A DNA stretch of 38,839 nucleotides, from assembly GCA_947628585.1 (NCBI GenBank), contig CANRAL010000009.1, forward strand, positions 1 through 38,839, given 5' to 3'. The notes beneath the pieces were generated by a model that did no database searches, was not told the origin of the DNA, and saw only the letters and a program-made list of their open reading frames with translations. The position numbers and the translations under genes were made by a program. The stretch comes from an uncultured Bacilli bacterium (GTDB lineage: Bacteria > Bacillota_I > Bacilli_A > RF39 > UBA660). How positions within the stretch are numbered: position 1 is the first letter of the stretch; the number at the start of each line of letters is the position of its first letter. Shown here piece after piece: positions 16,192-26,065 of this stretch.

Positions 16192-16623
16192 ATGTCTTAT
16201 ATAAATGAAAATACATTATTTATTATGAAAAAACATGAAAAAGTAGAAATAATATCTTTGGATGGTAAAATTGAAACTAAAGAGCATATTACTAAAATTT
16301 TAGATGAAAGTTGTCTATATTATGGAAGTAGTTTAGAAGGAAGAATAAAATCTAGTAAATATTTAACTAAATTAAGTAGTAAGGTGCCAATTATTTTAAA
16401 TGAAAAAGAAAATTTAATTTTGTTTCCTATATATTCTATGCGTAATGAAGTGGGTTTATGGTTTATATATAATAATATAATGAATTATCGCAAAGTAAAA
16501 AAATATGTTGAAGTTACGTTTAAAAATAATGAGAAAGTTTTATTTTTAATATCTTATAATATATTTTATAATCAAATGTTAAAATGTGGAAATTTATTAG
16601 CTATCTTTTCTTTAAAAAAATAG
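16192..16623 (+). CDS. comK: ComK-family competence transcription factor
   Basis: A 143-residue protein matching the ComK family from about residue 10 to 135: the signature KILDESCLYYGSSLEGR (36-51) closely parallels the Bacillus ILDQACRYFGSSFEGR segment, followed by a KVPI..N.....LFP block and the later NQML segment. In Bacillus ComK activates DNA-uptake genes by binding paired AT boxes. This protein is shorter than the 192-residue Bacillus ComK and lacks its C-terminal tail, which carries MecA-dependent degradation there. It has its own TATAAT upstream and a GGGGG ribosome site. The position between dnaN and recF is normally held by the S4-domain gene yaaA/rlbA, which is missing. The DNA target and whether competence genes exist are unknown. 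Confidence 0.8.
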   Translation: MSYINENTLFIMKKHEKVEIISLDGKIETKEHITKILDESCLYYGSSLEGRIKSSKYLTKLSSKVPIILNEKENLILFPIYSMRNEVGLWFIYNNIMNYRKVKKYVEVTFKNNEKVLFLISYNIFYNQMLKCGNLLAIFSLKK

Positions 16624-16736
16624 GAGAATATATGAATTTTGCCTTTTAAAAACATTTTAAATATGTTATAATTAATATGCATATAGATATACATATTGCA
16701 ATAAAAATTTAAATTTTGACAAAAAAGAGGCTAAAA

Positions 16737-17834
16737 ATGAAAATTAGCAAATTAAAACTAACAAATTTTCGTAATTATGAAAACCTAGATTTAGATTTAG
16801 GTAAACAATTAAATATTATCTATGGGGAAAATGGTAGTGGTAAATCTAATTTGGTGGAAGCTATTTATTTATTAGCCTTAACAAAATCATTTCGTTTAAC
16901 AAGTGATAAACATTTAATTCAAAAGGGGAAAGAATTAGCTATTGTTGAGGGAAAAATTTGGAAAAATGAAGATTCCTCTTTATACAAAGTAAATATTAGT
17001 AACGATGGAAAAAAGGTAGAAATTGATAATAATAAAATTAATAAAATTAGTGAATTTGTTACTAAAATTCAAATTATTCTTTTTTATCCTCGGGATACGG
17101 AGTTAATTAATTCTTCACCAAACGAAAGAAGAAGATTATTAAATATTGAAATTAGTCAAATTTTTAAAGAATATATGATTTTATTAAGTAATTATAATAA
17201 AATATTAAAACAGCGTAATGCTTATTTAAAACAATTATATTTATATGGCAATGCTTCTCGGGATTATTTAGATATATTAACTAAGAAATTACTAGAATAT
17301 GGTAAAAAAATTTATAAATATAGATGGGAATTTATTAGTTATCTTAATGAATATATTACCGATGTTTATGAAAAAATTTTTGGTTCGGGAAAATTAAAAA
17401 TTGTATATCATTCAAGTTTTAATAAAACGGAAAAAGAATTGTTAGATACGTACCGTAAAATTTATAGTAAAGAAATGGCTAATGGTAAAACTTTATTAGG
17501 AGTCCATCATGATGATTTTGAATTTTTATTAGATGGTAATAAATTAAAAGAATGGGGAAGCCAAGGACAATTAAAAAATGCCATTTTGTCCTTTAAAATT
17601 GCGGAAATTAATATGATAAAAGAAATATTAAAAGATTATCCAATATTAATTTTAGATGATTTGTTTAGTGAATTAGATGTTAAGAAAATAACGAATATTT
17701 TAAATTTATTAAACAAAGATGTTCAGACTTTTATTACAACAACTGAATTAAGTAAAATACCTGATGAAATAAAAAATAAAAGTCGGATATATGAAGTTAT
17801 AAATGGCAAAATAAGGGAGGAAAATTATGAATAA
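16737..17834 (+). CDS. recF: DNA replication and repair protein RecF
   Basis: SMC-like ATPase that helps load RecA at gapped DNA with RecO and RecR. Walker [15 protein letters not shown] is near residues 30-43, and Walker [12 protein letters not shown] near the C-terminus. 365 residues, typical. The ORF track start is a TTG 21 bases upstream that overlaps the AAAGAGG ribosome site; ATG 16737 is preferred. Its end overlaps gyrB by eight bases, the usual coupling. Confidence 0.95.
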   Translation: MKISKLKLTNFRNYENLDLDLGKQLNIIYGENGSGKSNLVEAIYLLALTKSFRLTSDKHLIQKGKELAIVEGKIWKNEDSSLYKVNISNDGKKVEIDNNKINKISEFVTKIQIILFYPRDTELINSSPNERRRLLNIEISQIFKEYMILLSNYNKILKQRNAYLKQLYLYGNASRDYLDILTKKLLEYGKKIYKYRWEFISYLNEYITDVYEKIFGSGKLKIVYHSSFNKTEKELLDTYRKIYSKEMANGKTLLGVHHDDFEFLLDGNKLKEWGSQGQLKNAILSFKIAEINMIKEILKDYPILILDDLFSELDVKKITNILNLLNKDVQTFITTTELSKIPDEIKNKSRIYEVINGKIREENYE

Positions 17835-19749
17835 AGACATTCATTATACTGATAATGATATTCAAGTATTAGAAGGATTAGAAGCTGTAAGAAAAAGACC
17901 AGGTATGTATATTGGTACTACGGGTGAAAAAGGATTACATCATTTAGTTTGGGAAATTGTTGATAATGCTGTAGATGAAGCTCTTGCAGGTTTTTGTGAT
18001 GATATAGAAGTTATAATAGATAAAGGAAATATAATTGAAGTAAGAGATGATGGTCGAGGAATGCCAACCGGAATTAATCAAAAAACGGGTTTATCAACAA
18101 TTGAAACCATATTTACGGTTTTACACGCTGGCGGAAAATTTGGTGGTGAAGGTTATAAAGTTTCCGGAGGACTTCATGGTGTAGGGGCTTCTGTTGTAAA
18201 TGCTTTGAGCGAATGGTTGGAAGTAACTGTTTATCGAGATAAAAAAATCTATTTTCAAAGATTTGAAAATGGGGGAAAACCGGTTGAAGAATTGAAAGTT
18301 ATTGGTGATTGTGATGAAAATAGAACTGGAACAACTGTCCGTTTTAAAGCTGATGCCCAAATTTTCACTGAAACAACTGTTTATGATTATGATACCCTTT
18401 ATAAAAGATTACAAGAAATTTGCTATTTAAATAAGGGGTTAAGAATAAATTTATATGATTTAAGAGAAGATGAAAAAAAAGATACTTTTCTTTATAATGG
18501 TGGGATTATTGAATATGTTCAAAAATTAAATAAAAATAAAACGCCATTACATGAAGATATTATATATTTGGAAGGAACTACTAATGGTATTCAAATTGAA
18601 GTAGCATGCCAATATAATGATAGTTATATTCCAACTATTTATTCTTACACTAATAATATTAATACTTATGAGGGTGGAACCCATGAAGATGGTGTAAAAA
18701 ATGCTTTAACTAGAATTATAAATAACTATGCCAAAAATGCTAAAATTATAAAAGAAGGAGATAATAGTTTAACTGGCGATGATGTTCGTGAAGGTTTAAC
18801 TATGATTATTTCTTGTAAACACCCTGATCCTCAATTTGAAGGCCAAACCAAAACAAAATTAGGAAATATAGAAGTTCGTAAAATAGCCAATGATATTTTT
18901 GCTGAAGGATTTGAAAGATATTTATTAGAACATCCCGATGTTGCTAGATTAATTGTTGATAAATGCTTAACGGCATCTAGAGCAAGAATTGCTGCGAAAA
19001 AAGCTCGGGAAATGACTAGAAAAAGTGACTTAGATACGCATGTATCATTCGGGGGAAAACTAGAAGATTGCCAAGAAAAAGATCCATCAACATGTGAAAT
19101 ATTTTTAGTCGAAGGGGATAGTGCAGGTGGTTCTGCTATTAAAGGGAGAGATAGTATTCATCAAGCCATATTACCTTTAAAAGGAAAAATTTTAAATGTT
19201 GAAAAAGCTCGATTAGATAAAGCTTTAAGTAATGATGAAATTAGAACAATAATAACTGCTTTTGGGACGGGAATTGGTCAAGAGTTTGATATTAATAAAC
19301 TTAGATATGACAAAATCATTATTATGACCGATGCCGATGTTGATGGAGAACATATTAGAGTTTTATTATTAACTTTATTTTATCGGTTCTTTAGACCAAT
19401 TGTTGAACAAGGTCATGTATACGCGGCCAATCCGCCATTATATTGTATTAAGCATGGTAAAACAATTAAGTATGTGCTTAATGATGAAGAAAGAGATGAA
19501 TACTTGGCTAAGTTAAATGAAAAAAATACAGCTTATTCTTTATTAAGAATGAAAGGTTTAGGGGAAATGGATCCTGAAGAATTAAATGAAACAACTATGG
19601 ATATTAATAAAAGAATTTTAAGAAGAATTACTGTAGATGACATTATTGAAGCAGACGCTGCCTTTAGTAAATTAATGGGTGAGGAAGTTGAACCTCGGAG
19701 AAAATTTATTGAAGAAAATGCCTTAAGGGTAGAAAATTTGGATATATAG
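17827..19749 (+). CDS. gyrB: DNA gyrase subunit B
   Basis: ATPase subunit of DNA gyrase. GHKL ATPase motifs are visible: [20 protein letters not shown], and [15 protein letters not shown] in the first 130 residues. The TOPRIM domain has EGDSAGGSA and [10 protein letters not shown], and the protein ends [17 protein letters not shown], the standard GyrB C-terminus. 640 residues, as in Bacillus. GGGAGG precedes the ATG. gyrA follows after 12 bases. Confidence 0.97.
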   Translation: MNKDIHYTDNDIQVLEGLEAVRKRPGMYIGTTGEKGLHHLVWEIVDNAVDEALAGFCDDIEVIIDKGNIIEVRDDGRGMPTGINQKTGLSTIETIFTVLHAGGKFGGEGYKVSGGLHGVGASVVNALSEWLEVTVYRDKKIYFQRFENGGKPVEELKVIGDCDENRTGTTVRFKADAQIFTETTVYDYDTLYKRLQEICYLNKGLRINLYDLREDEKKDTFLYNGGIIEYVQKLNKNKTPLHEDIIYLEGTTNGIQIEVACQYNDSYIPTIYSYTNNINTYEGGTHEDGVKNALTRIINNYAKNAKIIKEGDNSLTGDDVREGLTMIISCKHPDPQFEGQTKTKLGNIEVRKIANDIFAEGFERYLLEHPDVARLIVDKCLTASRARIAAKKAREMTRKSDLDTHVSFGGKLEDCQEKDPSTCEIFLVEGDSAGGSAIKGRDSIHQAILPLKGKILNVEKARLDKALSNDEIRTIITAFGTGIGQEFDINKLRYDKIIIMTDADVDGEHIRVLLLTLFYRFFRPIVEQGHVYAANPPLYCIKHGKTIKYVLNDEERDEYLAKLNEKNTAYSLLRMKGLGEMDPEELNETTMDINKRILRRITVDDIIEADAAFSKLMGEEVEPRRKFIEENALRVENLDI

Positions 19750-19761
19750 GAGGGTTTATTT

Positions 19762-22263
19762 ATGGAAGATGAAGTATTTGAAGAAGAAACAAATAAAGAT
19801 CGTTTAACTGAAAAAAATATTGTAAATGAAATAGAAAAATCTTTCCTTGATTATTCAATGAGTGTTATAACATCTCGGGCTTTACCAGACTTACGTGATG
19901 GCTTAAAACCGGTTCATAGAAGAATTTTATATTCAATGTTAGAAAATGGTTTAACTCCTGATAAACAACATCGTAAAAGTGCCACGATTGTTGGGGATGT
20001 AATGGGGAAATATCATCCTCATGGCGATTCTTCAATTTATGATGCTATGGTTAGAATGGCTCAAGATTTTAACTACCGTTATATGCTAGTTGATGGTCAT
20101 GGTAACTTTGGTACTATCGCGGGAACTGCTGCTGCAGCCTATCGTTATACGGAAGCAAGATTAGCCAAAATATCCTTAGAATTATTAAGAGATATTAATA
20201 AAAATACTGTTGATTTTGATAATAACTATGATGATACAAGAAAAGAACCTGTAGTATTGCCAAGTAGATTTCCAAATGTTTTAGTAAATGGAACAATGGG
20301 TATTGCTGTAGGTATGGCTACTAATATACCTCCCCATAATCTAGGGGAAGTAATCGATGGTTGTATCGCGGTAATTGATAATCATGATATTGATACTTTA
20401 GGATTAATGCAAATAATTAAAGGACCAGATTTTCCTACTGGAGGTATAATTTTAGGTAATTCGGGAATAAAACAAGCTTATGAAACTGGTAGAGGTAGTG
20501 TAACTATAAGAAGTAAAGCTACAATTGAAGAAAAAAATGGTCGTCAATTTATTATAATTGATGAAATACCATATGGTGTAAATACTGATGAATTAAAACG
20601 AAAAGTTGCTGAATTAGTTCATAATAAAGTTTTAGATGGTATTTCCGATTTTCATATTGATTTAAAATATGGAGTAAAGATAACAATTACTTTGAAAAAA
20701 GATGCTAATGCTCAAGTAGTATTAAATAATTTATATAAACATACTGCTTTTCAAAGTAATTTTGGCATAATTTTCTTAATGTTAGATCATGGTGTTCCTA
20801 GAACTTTAAGCTTAAAAGAAATTTTAACAAAATATGTTGATTATCAAAGAGAAATAATTATTAGAAGAACAAAATTTGATTTAAATAAAGATGAAAAAAG
20901 AGTTCATATTTTAGAAGGTTTAAAAATTGCTTTAGATAATATTGATGAGGTTATTAAAATTATTCGGGGAGCAATGGATGATGAAGAAGCTAAACAAAAA
21001 TTAATGCAAAAATTTGGCTTATCTGATGCTCAAACTTCGGCAATATTGGAAATGCGGTTACGTCGTTTAACTGGTTTGGAACGTGATAAAATTGAAAGTG
21101 AACTTGCTGATTTAATGAAAGAAATTGATTATTTACGTTCTTTACTCGCGGATCCTAAGAAGATAGATGGCGTAATTAAAGATGAAATGACCGAAATTAA
21201 AGAAAAATACGGTGATGATAGAAGAACTAAAATTGATTTGACAGCTATCGACTATATTGAAGATGAATCTTTAATACCTAATGAAGATGTTTTAATAGTT
21301 TTGACAGATAAAGGATATATTAAACGGACAACTTCTGATACTTTTAAATCACAACATCGTGGTGGAATGGGTATTAAGGGAATGCAAACTAATGATGATG
21401 ATTTTGTTAAGACTATGTTAAATTTATCAAGTCATGATTATGTTATGTTTTTCACTAATAAAGGAAAAGTATACCGTATTAAAGGATATGAAATACCTGA
21501 ATTTTCTCGCCAATCTAAGGGATTACCAATTATTAATTTATTAAATTTGGAAAAGGATGAAATTGTAACTTCAATTATAAAACATAGTAAAGAAGATAAT
21601 ACAAAATATTTACTATTTGCTACTAAGAAAGGTGTTGTAAAAAGAACATTATTATCTGAATTTGATAATATAAGAAATTCTGGTAAAAAAGGTATTACAT
21701 TACATCCAAATGATGAGTTAATCGCTGTTCGTAAAACAACAGGTGATAATTTAGTATTATTAGGTTCTAGCTTAGGTCGAATGGTTAAATTTAATGAAAA
21801 TGATATTCGCGTAATGGGAAGAACCGCAAGTGGCGTAAAGGGAATAAATATACCTGATGCTAGTTGTATATGTTGTGAAATAGTAAATGAAAGTGATACA
21901 ATATTATTAGTAACTGAAAAGGGTTATGGAAAACAAACAAAAGTTTGTGAATTTAGAGAAACAAAAAGAGGCAGTAAAGGTGTAAAAGCTTTAAATATAA
22001 CAGATAAGAATGGAGCAATAGTTGATATAAAAGTTGCAACTAACGATAAAGATATTATACTAATTACAAACGTTGGAATGACAATGCGGATGCCAATAGG
22101 TCAAGTAAATACTTTAGGACGTAATGCTCAAGGTGTTCGTCTTATGAAATTAAAAGAAGGTCAATTAATTTCATCAATAAGTTTAGTTGATCCTGAACCT
22201 TTAGAAAATACTGAAGAAAATGTTGAATCAGAAATTGATGTTTCACGTGAAACATCAGAGTAA
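19762..22263 (+). CDS. gyrA: DNA gyrase subunit A
   Basis: Breakage-reunion subunit of DNA gyrase. The winged-helix core has the catalytic tyrosine in [11 protein letters not shown] (about residue 130) and the [14 protein letters not shown] quinolone-region segment; the C-terminal beta-pinwheel has the GyrA box as QHRGGMG, a variant of the usual Q(R/K)RGG(R/K)G. 833 residues, normal. The last codons ([10 protein letters not shown]) contain an exact parS site, so the C-terminal tail is partly shaped by a DNA signal. GGAGG precedes the ATG and a terminator follows. Confidence 0.96.
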   Translation: MEDEVFEEETNKDRLTEKNIVNEIEKSFLDYSMSVITSRALPDLRDGLKPVHRRILYSMLENGLTPDKQHRKSATIVGDVMGKYHPHGDSSIYDAMVRMAQDFNYRYMLVDGHGNFGTIAGTAAAAYRYTEARLAKISLELLRDINKNTVDFDNNYDDTRKEPVVLPSRFPNVLVNGTMGIAVGMATNIPPHNLGEVIDGCIAVIDNHDIDTLGLMQIIKGPDFPTGGIILGNSGIKQAYETGRGSVTIRSKATIEEKNGRQFIIIDEIPYGVNTDELKRKVAELVHNKVLDGISDFHIDLKYGVKITITLKKDANAQVVLNNLYKHTAFQSNFGIIFLMLDHGVPRTLSLKEILTKYVDYQREIIIRRTKFDLNKDEKRVHILEGLKIALDNIDEVIKIIRGAMDDEEAKQKLMQKFGLSDAQTSAILEMRLRRLTGLERDKIESELADLMKEIDYLRSLLADPKKIDGVIKDEMTEIKEKYGDDRRTKIDLTAIDYIEDESLIPNEDVLIVLTDKGYIKRTTSDTFKSQHRGGMGIKGMQTNDDDFVKTMLNLSSHDYVMFFTNKGKVYRIKGYEIPEFSRQSKGLPIINLLNLEKDEIVTSIIKHSKEDNTKYLLFATKKGVVKRTLLSEFDNIRNSGKKGITLHPNDELIAVRKTTGDNLVLLGSSLGRMVKFNENDIRVMGRTASGVKGINIPDASCICCEIVNESDTILLVTEKGYGKQTKVCEFRETKRGSKGVKALNITDKNGAIVDIKVATNDKDIILITNVGMTMRMPIGQVNTLGRNAQGVRLMKLKEGQLISSISLVDPEPLENTEENVESEIDVSRETSE
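22239..22254. other. parS: parS site 1 (inside gyrA)
   Basis: Exact 16-bp TGTTTCACGTGAAACA, the ParB-binding centromere site, with two more symmetrical base pairs on each side. It lies in the last codons of gyrA and codes for part of VSRET. Confidence 0.9.
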
Positions 22264-22323
22264 AAATTTATAATGTTTTAAATAACTTTATAGAAATATT
22301 CAATATGCAAACAATACATTTTA

Positions 22324-22360
22324 AAAAGGTAGATAATAGAAACAATTATCTACTTTTTTA
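22324..22360 (+). terminator. Terminator after gyrA
   Basis: GTAGATAAT and ATTATCTAC pair perfectly around a 7-nt loop, followed by six T. It closes the recF-gyrB-gyrA transcript. Confidence 0.85.
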
Positions 22361-22529
22361 TTAAAATTAAATTAGTTATTTTTTAATTAAAATATGAAAT
22401 TTTTATTTTACCATAATTTAGTTAATTTTTGTTTTTTACGTAAATCATCAAATCAAATCATCACTTTTTATTATCTTTATGGACAAGTAAATAAATCATT
22501 ATAAGCTTTAAAAAATATTTTATTAATAA

Positions 22530-22545
22530 TGTTTCACGTGAAACA
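22530..22545. other. parS: parS site 2
   Basis: Exact TGTTTCACGTGAAACA, embedded in a 32-bp perfect palindrome (22522-22553) in non-coding sequence. Confidence 0.92.
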
Positions 22546-22633
22546 TTATTAATGTTTGTTCAATAGTTTATTTCACTTTTAAAACATATAAAAAATATAT
22601 AATATTAACTGAACAGTTTTATTTATAATTATA

Positions 22634-22649
22634 TGTTTCACGTGAAACA
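22634..22649. other. parS: parS site 3
   Basis: Exact TGTTTCACGTGAAACA, within a 26-bp palindrome (22629-22654) in the same gap, about 100 bases from site 2. Confidence 0.92.
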
Positions 22650-22710
22650 TATAAAAAAATCAACTATTAAATAACTAAATAGAAAGTTAATAAAAACAAA
22701 TGTTTGTATA

Positions 22711-22739
22711 TTGATTTAACAAATAATATTTGTTATTAT
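22711..22739 (+). promoter_or_regulatory. Promoter of the SRP RNA gene
   Basis: TTGATT and TATTAT separated by 17 bases. The start predicted seven bases downstream coincides with the first paired base of the SRP RNA, which supports both calls. Confidence 0.7.
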
Positions 22740-22745
22740 ATTGAC

Positions 22746-22816
22746 GTGCAACAAATATATTGTAATCTGGTCAGAATCGGAAGATAGCAGCCACGTCAAT
22801 CCCTATTTGTGTGCAC
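22746..22816 (+). ncRNA. ffs: Small signal recognition particle RNA (4.5S type)
   Basis: RNA core of the signal recognition particle, which binds Ffh and targets membrane proteins. The conserved domain IV apical part is visible as GGTCAGAATCGGAAGATAGCAGCC, matching the known GTCAGGTCCGGAAGGAAGCAGCC pattern including the GGAA tetraloop. The ends GTGCA..CAAATA and TATTTGTGTGCAC pair to form the closing helix of a ~71-nt hairpin. Seven T follow directly as a terminator. The placement just before tadA-dnaX is the common one in Bacilli. Confidence 0.92.
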
Positions 22817-22835
22817 TTTTTTTAGGAGTAAAATT

Positions 22836-23252
22836 ATGAAAGAACAATATATGTTAGAAGCATTTAAAGAAGCCAAAAAGGCTTTTAAAAATGCCGAAAT
22901 TCCTGTAGGCTGTGTAATAGTAAAAAATAATAAAATTATTACAAAATCCCATAATAGTCGAGAAAAAAAACATAATGTTTTAGGCCATGCGGAAGTAATT
23001 GCAATAACGAAAACAACTAAAAAATTAAAAACATGGAAATTGGATAATTGCGATATGTATGTTACGTTAAAACCTTGTACGATGTGCGAAAATATTATTA
23101 AACAAGCTAGAATTCGTAATGTTTATTATTTACTAGATAAACTAAGTTTTAAAAAAGAATACTCTAAAACTAATTTTTTATTAATTGATGATACATATGA
23201 ATATAAAGAATTATTAAGTAGTTTTTTTGTTAATAAAAGAAATAAAAAATAG
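22836..23252 (+). CDS. tadA: tRNA-specific adenosine deaminase TadA
   Basis: Zinc enzyme that converts wobble adenosine 34 of tRNA-Arg(ACG) to inosine. The deaminase motifs are HAEVIA (zinc His and catalytic Glu, about residue 52) and PCTMCENII (zinc cysteines, about 83-86). 138 residues from ATG 22836, which has AGGAG upstream; the longer ORF-track start runs into the SRP RNA and is rejected. Some related proteins are guanine or cytosine deaminases, but size, motif spacing and position between ffs and dnaX favour TadA. Confidence 0.9.
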   Translation: MKEQYMLEAFKEAKKAFKNAEIPVGCVIVKNNKIITKSHNSREKKHNVLGHAEVIAITKTTKKLKTWKLDNCDMYVTLKPCTMCENIIKQARIRNVYYLLDKLSFKKEYSKTNFLLIDDTYEYKELLSSFFVNKRNKK

Positions 23253-23285
23253 AAAAATATGGTATAATGGAATTGGAGGCAACTT

Positions 23286-24896
23286 ATGAGTTATAAAGTT
23301 CTATATCGAAAATATCGTCCCAACAATTTTGATGAAATAGTAGGACAAAAAGCCGTAGTAAGAATATTACAAAATTCCATTGTAAATAATAAAATATCAC
23401 ATGCTTATTTATTCGCTGGACCGAGAGGAACAGGTAAAACAAGTATGGCTAGAATATTTGCTAAAACAATAAATTGTGAAAATAATAAAAATGGTCTTGC
23501 CTGTGGTAAATGCCAAAATTGTTTAAATTTTAACGAAAGTCCTGATATAATTGAAATTGATGCTGCTTCCAATAATGGTGTTAATGAAATAAGGGAATTA
23601 ATAAATAATGTTAAAATAATGCCATCAGAATCAAAATATAAAGTATATATTATTGATGAAGTCCACATGTTAAGTACATCAGCCTTTAATGCATTACTGT
23701 TAACTTTGGAAGAACCACCAAGTCATGTTATTTTTATATTAGCAACAACTAATATCGAAAATGTTCCGATTACAATAATATCTCGATGTCAAAAATATGA
23801 ATTTTATCGCATAAGTAATGAATTAATAACTGAACATTTACAAAAAATATGTGATCAAGAAAAGATAGAATATGATATTGATGGTTTAAAGGAAATTACA
23901 GAATTAGCTGATGGTGGTTTGCGAGATGCTCTAAGTATGTTGGATCAGTTATCAAAGGAAAATAAAAAAATAACGTTGGATTTGGTAATAAAAGAATTAG
24001 GATCAATATCCTTACTTAAAATTAAAGATTTAATTGAAGCATTAGACGCTAATGATATAGATAAAGTTGATTTAATAATTGATGACTTTCAAAAAACAAA
24101 TTTAAATTATAAAATAGTTATTAAAAAAATTGTTGAAATATTAAGCCAAAAGGCAATTATTGTTTTAAAAGATGGTTCTAAAACAAATTTGAATTATAGT
24201 AATATAAAAAATATAATATTTGAACTTAATGACTGCTTAAACAAAATTAATATAAATGTTAATCCTTATATAATTATTAAAATGATATTGTTAAACTGTT
24301 GTAAGGGAGAAAATAATTTTAAAGAAAAAGTTAATAATAACGAAATAGTAACAAAATTAGAAAAAAATAACATTAATACAAAAGAAATAAATAAAGAAGA
24401 AAAAGACGATTTAAATAAGTCTAATAATATAAAAGAAAATAATGATGAATTAAATAAATTGAAACAAATTAGAATTAATAATTGCTTTGTTAATGTAAAT
24501 AAAGAATGTTTATTGAATATAAAATCTAAATGGGAAGAATTTTTGAATGGCTCATCAAAGTTAGTAAAAGGATTATTGACAGATTCTATGCCAGTCGCGG
24601 CATCGGAAGATTATTTAATTTTAACAAGCGGCATTGTTCATCAAAGCGATGAGATAAATCGGGAAAGAAGTAATATTGAACAAGAGCTAAACAATTTTTT
24701 ACAAAAAAAATTAAAATTAATAGCCTTGTCCAATGAGGAATGGGCTATGGAAAAAGAAAAATATATTAGTAATTTAAAACAAGGAAAAACTTATGAATTT
24801 ATAGAAGAAGAAAAAACGAAAAAAGAAGACACTACCATAAATTTAGAAAAATTGGCTAAAAATTTATTTGATGAAAGTAAAATAGAAATAAAATAG
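23286..24896 (+). CDS. dnaX: DNA polymerase III subunit gamma/tau
   Basis: Clamp-loader ATPase that links polymerase III to the helicase. AAA+ motifs: GPRGTGKTSMARIFA (Walker A, about 45-59), four zinc cysteines in the CxxxCxxC-type cluster at about 64-82, DEVHML (Walker B), and TTNIENVPITIISRCQKYEF. The C-terminal third is a Lys/Asn/Glu-rich linker then a tau-type end. 536 residues, so tau-like in length; no frameshift needed to make it. TTGGAGG precedes the ATG. First of the dnaX-ybaB-recR run. Confidence 0.95.
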   Translation: MSYKVLYRKYRPNNFDEIVGQKAVVRILQNSIVNNKISHAYLFAGPRGTGKTSMARIFAKTINCENNKNGLACGKCQNCLNFNESPDIIEIDAASNNGVNEIRELINNVKIMPSESKYKVYIIDEVHMLSTSAFNALLLTLEEPPSHVIFILATTNIENVPITIISRCQKYEFYRISNELITEHLQKICDQEKIEYDIDGLKEITELADGGLRDALSMLDQLSKENKKITLDLVIKELGSISLLKIKDLIEALDANDIDKVDLIIDDFQKTNLNYKIVIKKIVEILSQKAIIVLKDGSKTNLNYSNIKNIIFELNDCLNKININVNPYIIIKMILLNCCKGENNFKEKVNNNEIVTKLEKNNINTKEINKEEKDDLNKSNNIKENNDELNKLKQIRINNCFVNVNKECLLNIKSKWEEFLNGSSKLVKGLLTDSMPVAASEDYLILTSGIVHQSDEINRERSNIEQELNNFLQKKLKLIALSNEEWAMEKEKYISNLKQGKTYEFIEEEKTKKEDTTINLEKLAKNLFDESKIEIK

Positions 24897-24908
24897 GAGG
24901 AATGAAAA

Positions 24909-25205
24909 ATGAATATGCAAAATTTAATGCAACAAGCGCAAAGATTACAAAGGGAGATAACTAAAAAGAAAGAAGAAATTGATAATGAAATATTTCCCGG
25001 GAAATCTGAATGGGTAGAATTAACCTTTAATGGAAAAAAAGAACTTAAATCTTTTAAAATTATTAAAGATGGTGACATTACTAATGATGATAAGGAACTT
25101 TTAGAAGATATGATTTTTCTTGCCATTAAAGATTCATTTAAAAAAATTGATGCTGAAGTTGAACAAAAATTAGGACAATATTCTGCAATGAATGGTTTGA
25201 TGTAA
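24909..25205 (+). CDS. ybaB: Nucleoid-associated protein YbaB/EbfC
   Basis: Small DNA-binding protein found between dnaX and recR in most bacteria. The 98-residue protein has the two long helices (NMQNLMQQAQRLQREITKKKEEI at the start, then a helical C-terminus) around a central beta sheet with the VELTFNGKKELKSF segment. GGAGG is directly upstream. Its coding sequence holds an exact Noc box (see the separate entry). Confidence 0.9.
   Translation: MNMQNLMQQAQRLQREITKKKEEIDNEIFPGKSEWVELTFNGKKELKSFKIIKDGDITNDDKELLEDMIFLAIKDSFKKIDAEVEQKLGQYSAMNGLM
24992..25005. other. Exact Noc-binding site (NBS) inside ybaB
   Basis: ATTTCCCGGGAAAT, identical to the published 14-bp Bacillus Noc consensus and a perfect palindrome, read through the codons for IFPGK of YbaB. 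A chance match in such AT-rich DNA is unlikely, given four C and G pairs at the centre. Two one-mismatch copies lie at 27957 and 35075. Confidence 0.7.
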
Positions 25206-25206
25206 A

Positions 25207-25818
25207 ATGAAAAGTGTATATCCTGAACCAATTCAAAAGCTAATGAATTTTTTTAAAAAATTACCTGGAATTGGGGAAAAGAATGCAGAACGGATGGCTC
25301 TTTCAACTATTGAATTGGACGATGAAGATTTAAAAAATATTTCGTCGACAATTGAAACAATTAAAAAAGATATAAAAAATTGTTCTATATGTGGTCAATT
25401 AACTACGAGTGATATTTGTCCCATTTGTGCTGATGAAAATCGTAATCATAATCTTATTTGTGTTGTTGAAGATGCTAAAAGTGTTTTTAAATTTGAAAAT
25501 GTAGGAAATTATGATGGTGTTTATCATGTACTACACGGCTTAATTTCGCCAATAGAAAATATTGGACCCGAAAATATAAATTTGAGCTCCTTAGTAAAGA
25601 GAATTGAAAATTTAAAAAAACCGGAACTTATATTGGCTTTAAAGTCTACAGTTGAAGGCGAAACAACTACCTTGTATATCAAAAAAATATTTGAAAAAAA
25701 AGATGTAGTTATCTCTCGTCTTGCTTATGGTATTCCTATGGGAACCGAAATTGATTATCTAGATATAATAACTTTAGATAAAGCTTTAGAAGATCGAAAA
25801 AAGATTAGTGAAGAATAA
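25207..25818 (+). CDS. recR: Recombination protein RecR
   Basis: Ring-forming partner of RecF and RecO in gap repair. The helix-hairpin-helix LPGIGEKNAERMAL is at about residues 20-33, the zinc motif CSICGQLTTSDICPIC at about 57-72, and the TOPRIM domain has CVVEDAKSV and later ALKSTVEGETT. 203 residues. It starts two bases after the ybaB stop, the typical coupling. Confidence 0.96.
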   Translation: MKSVYPEPIQKLMNFFKKLPGIGEKNAERMALSTIELDDEDLKNISSTIETIKKDIKNCSICGQLTTSDICPICADENRNHNLICVVEDAKSVFKFENVGNYDGVYHVLHGLISPIENIGPENINLSSLVKRIENLKKPELILALKSTVEGETTTLYIKKIFEKKDVVISRLAYGIPMGTEIDYLDIITLDKALEDRKKISEE

Positions 25819-25855
25819 TCATATGGACAACTCATATAATTGTAATGAGGTTAAT

Positions 25856-26050
25856 ATGAAAATAAAGACAGGTATTTTAATTGTTTTGAAAAAAGTAATT
25901 TTAGCATTTTGCTTTATTTATGGGTTTGATTTAATTGCATCGGGAATGAATTTATTTATTCCCCTTAATTTTATTACTATTTTAGTAGTGTCTATATTAG
26001 GATTACCAGGGTTATTAGCATTATTGGGAGTATATTTTATTTTAATATAG
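25856..26050 (+). CDS. bofA: BofA-like inner membrane protein
   Basis: A 64-residue hydrophobic protein with two membrane segments and the conserved end IPLNFITILVVSILGLPGLLALL, the BofA hallmark. In Bacillus BofA inhibits the SpoIVFB protease and delays processing of pro-sigma-K in the mother cell. The gene lies right after recR, the same place as Bacillus bofA (yaaL is absent). The ORF-track start is a GTG overlapping recR; the ATG at 25856 with TGAGG five bases upstream is preferred. No sigma-K or SpoIVFB gene is in the window, so the role is inferred from family and location. Confidence 0.75.
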   Translation: MKIKTGILIVLKKVILAFCFIYGFDLIASGMNLFIPLNFITILVVSILGLPGLLALLGVYFILI

Positions 26051-26065
26051 TTGTAGGAGGATTAT

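Larger units (their letters stand above)
22361..22710. other. Intergenic gap with two parS sites
   Basis: About 350 bases between the gyrA terminator and the SRP RNA promoter. Apart from the two parS palindromes I see only AT-rich sequence and no ORF with a ribosome site. Confidence 0.6.

Noticed and set aside
16644-16672. Separate promoter for recF
   Set aside because: An exact TATAAT lies at 16667 but no credible -35 at the right spacing was found, so it is not listed.
18121-18360. Minus-strand ORF inside gyrB and the other antisense ORF-track entries
   Set aside because: These are shadows of well-supported genes, without ribosome sites or recognisable products.
23286-24896. Programmed frameshift in dnaX
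   Set aside because: There are many A-runs in this AT-rich gene but no clear slippery heptamer followed by a stable hairpin was seen.
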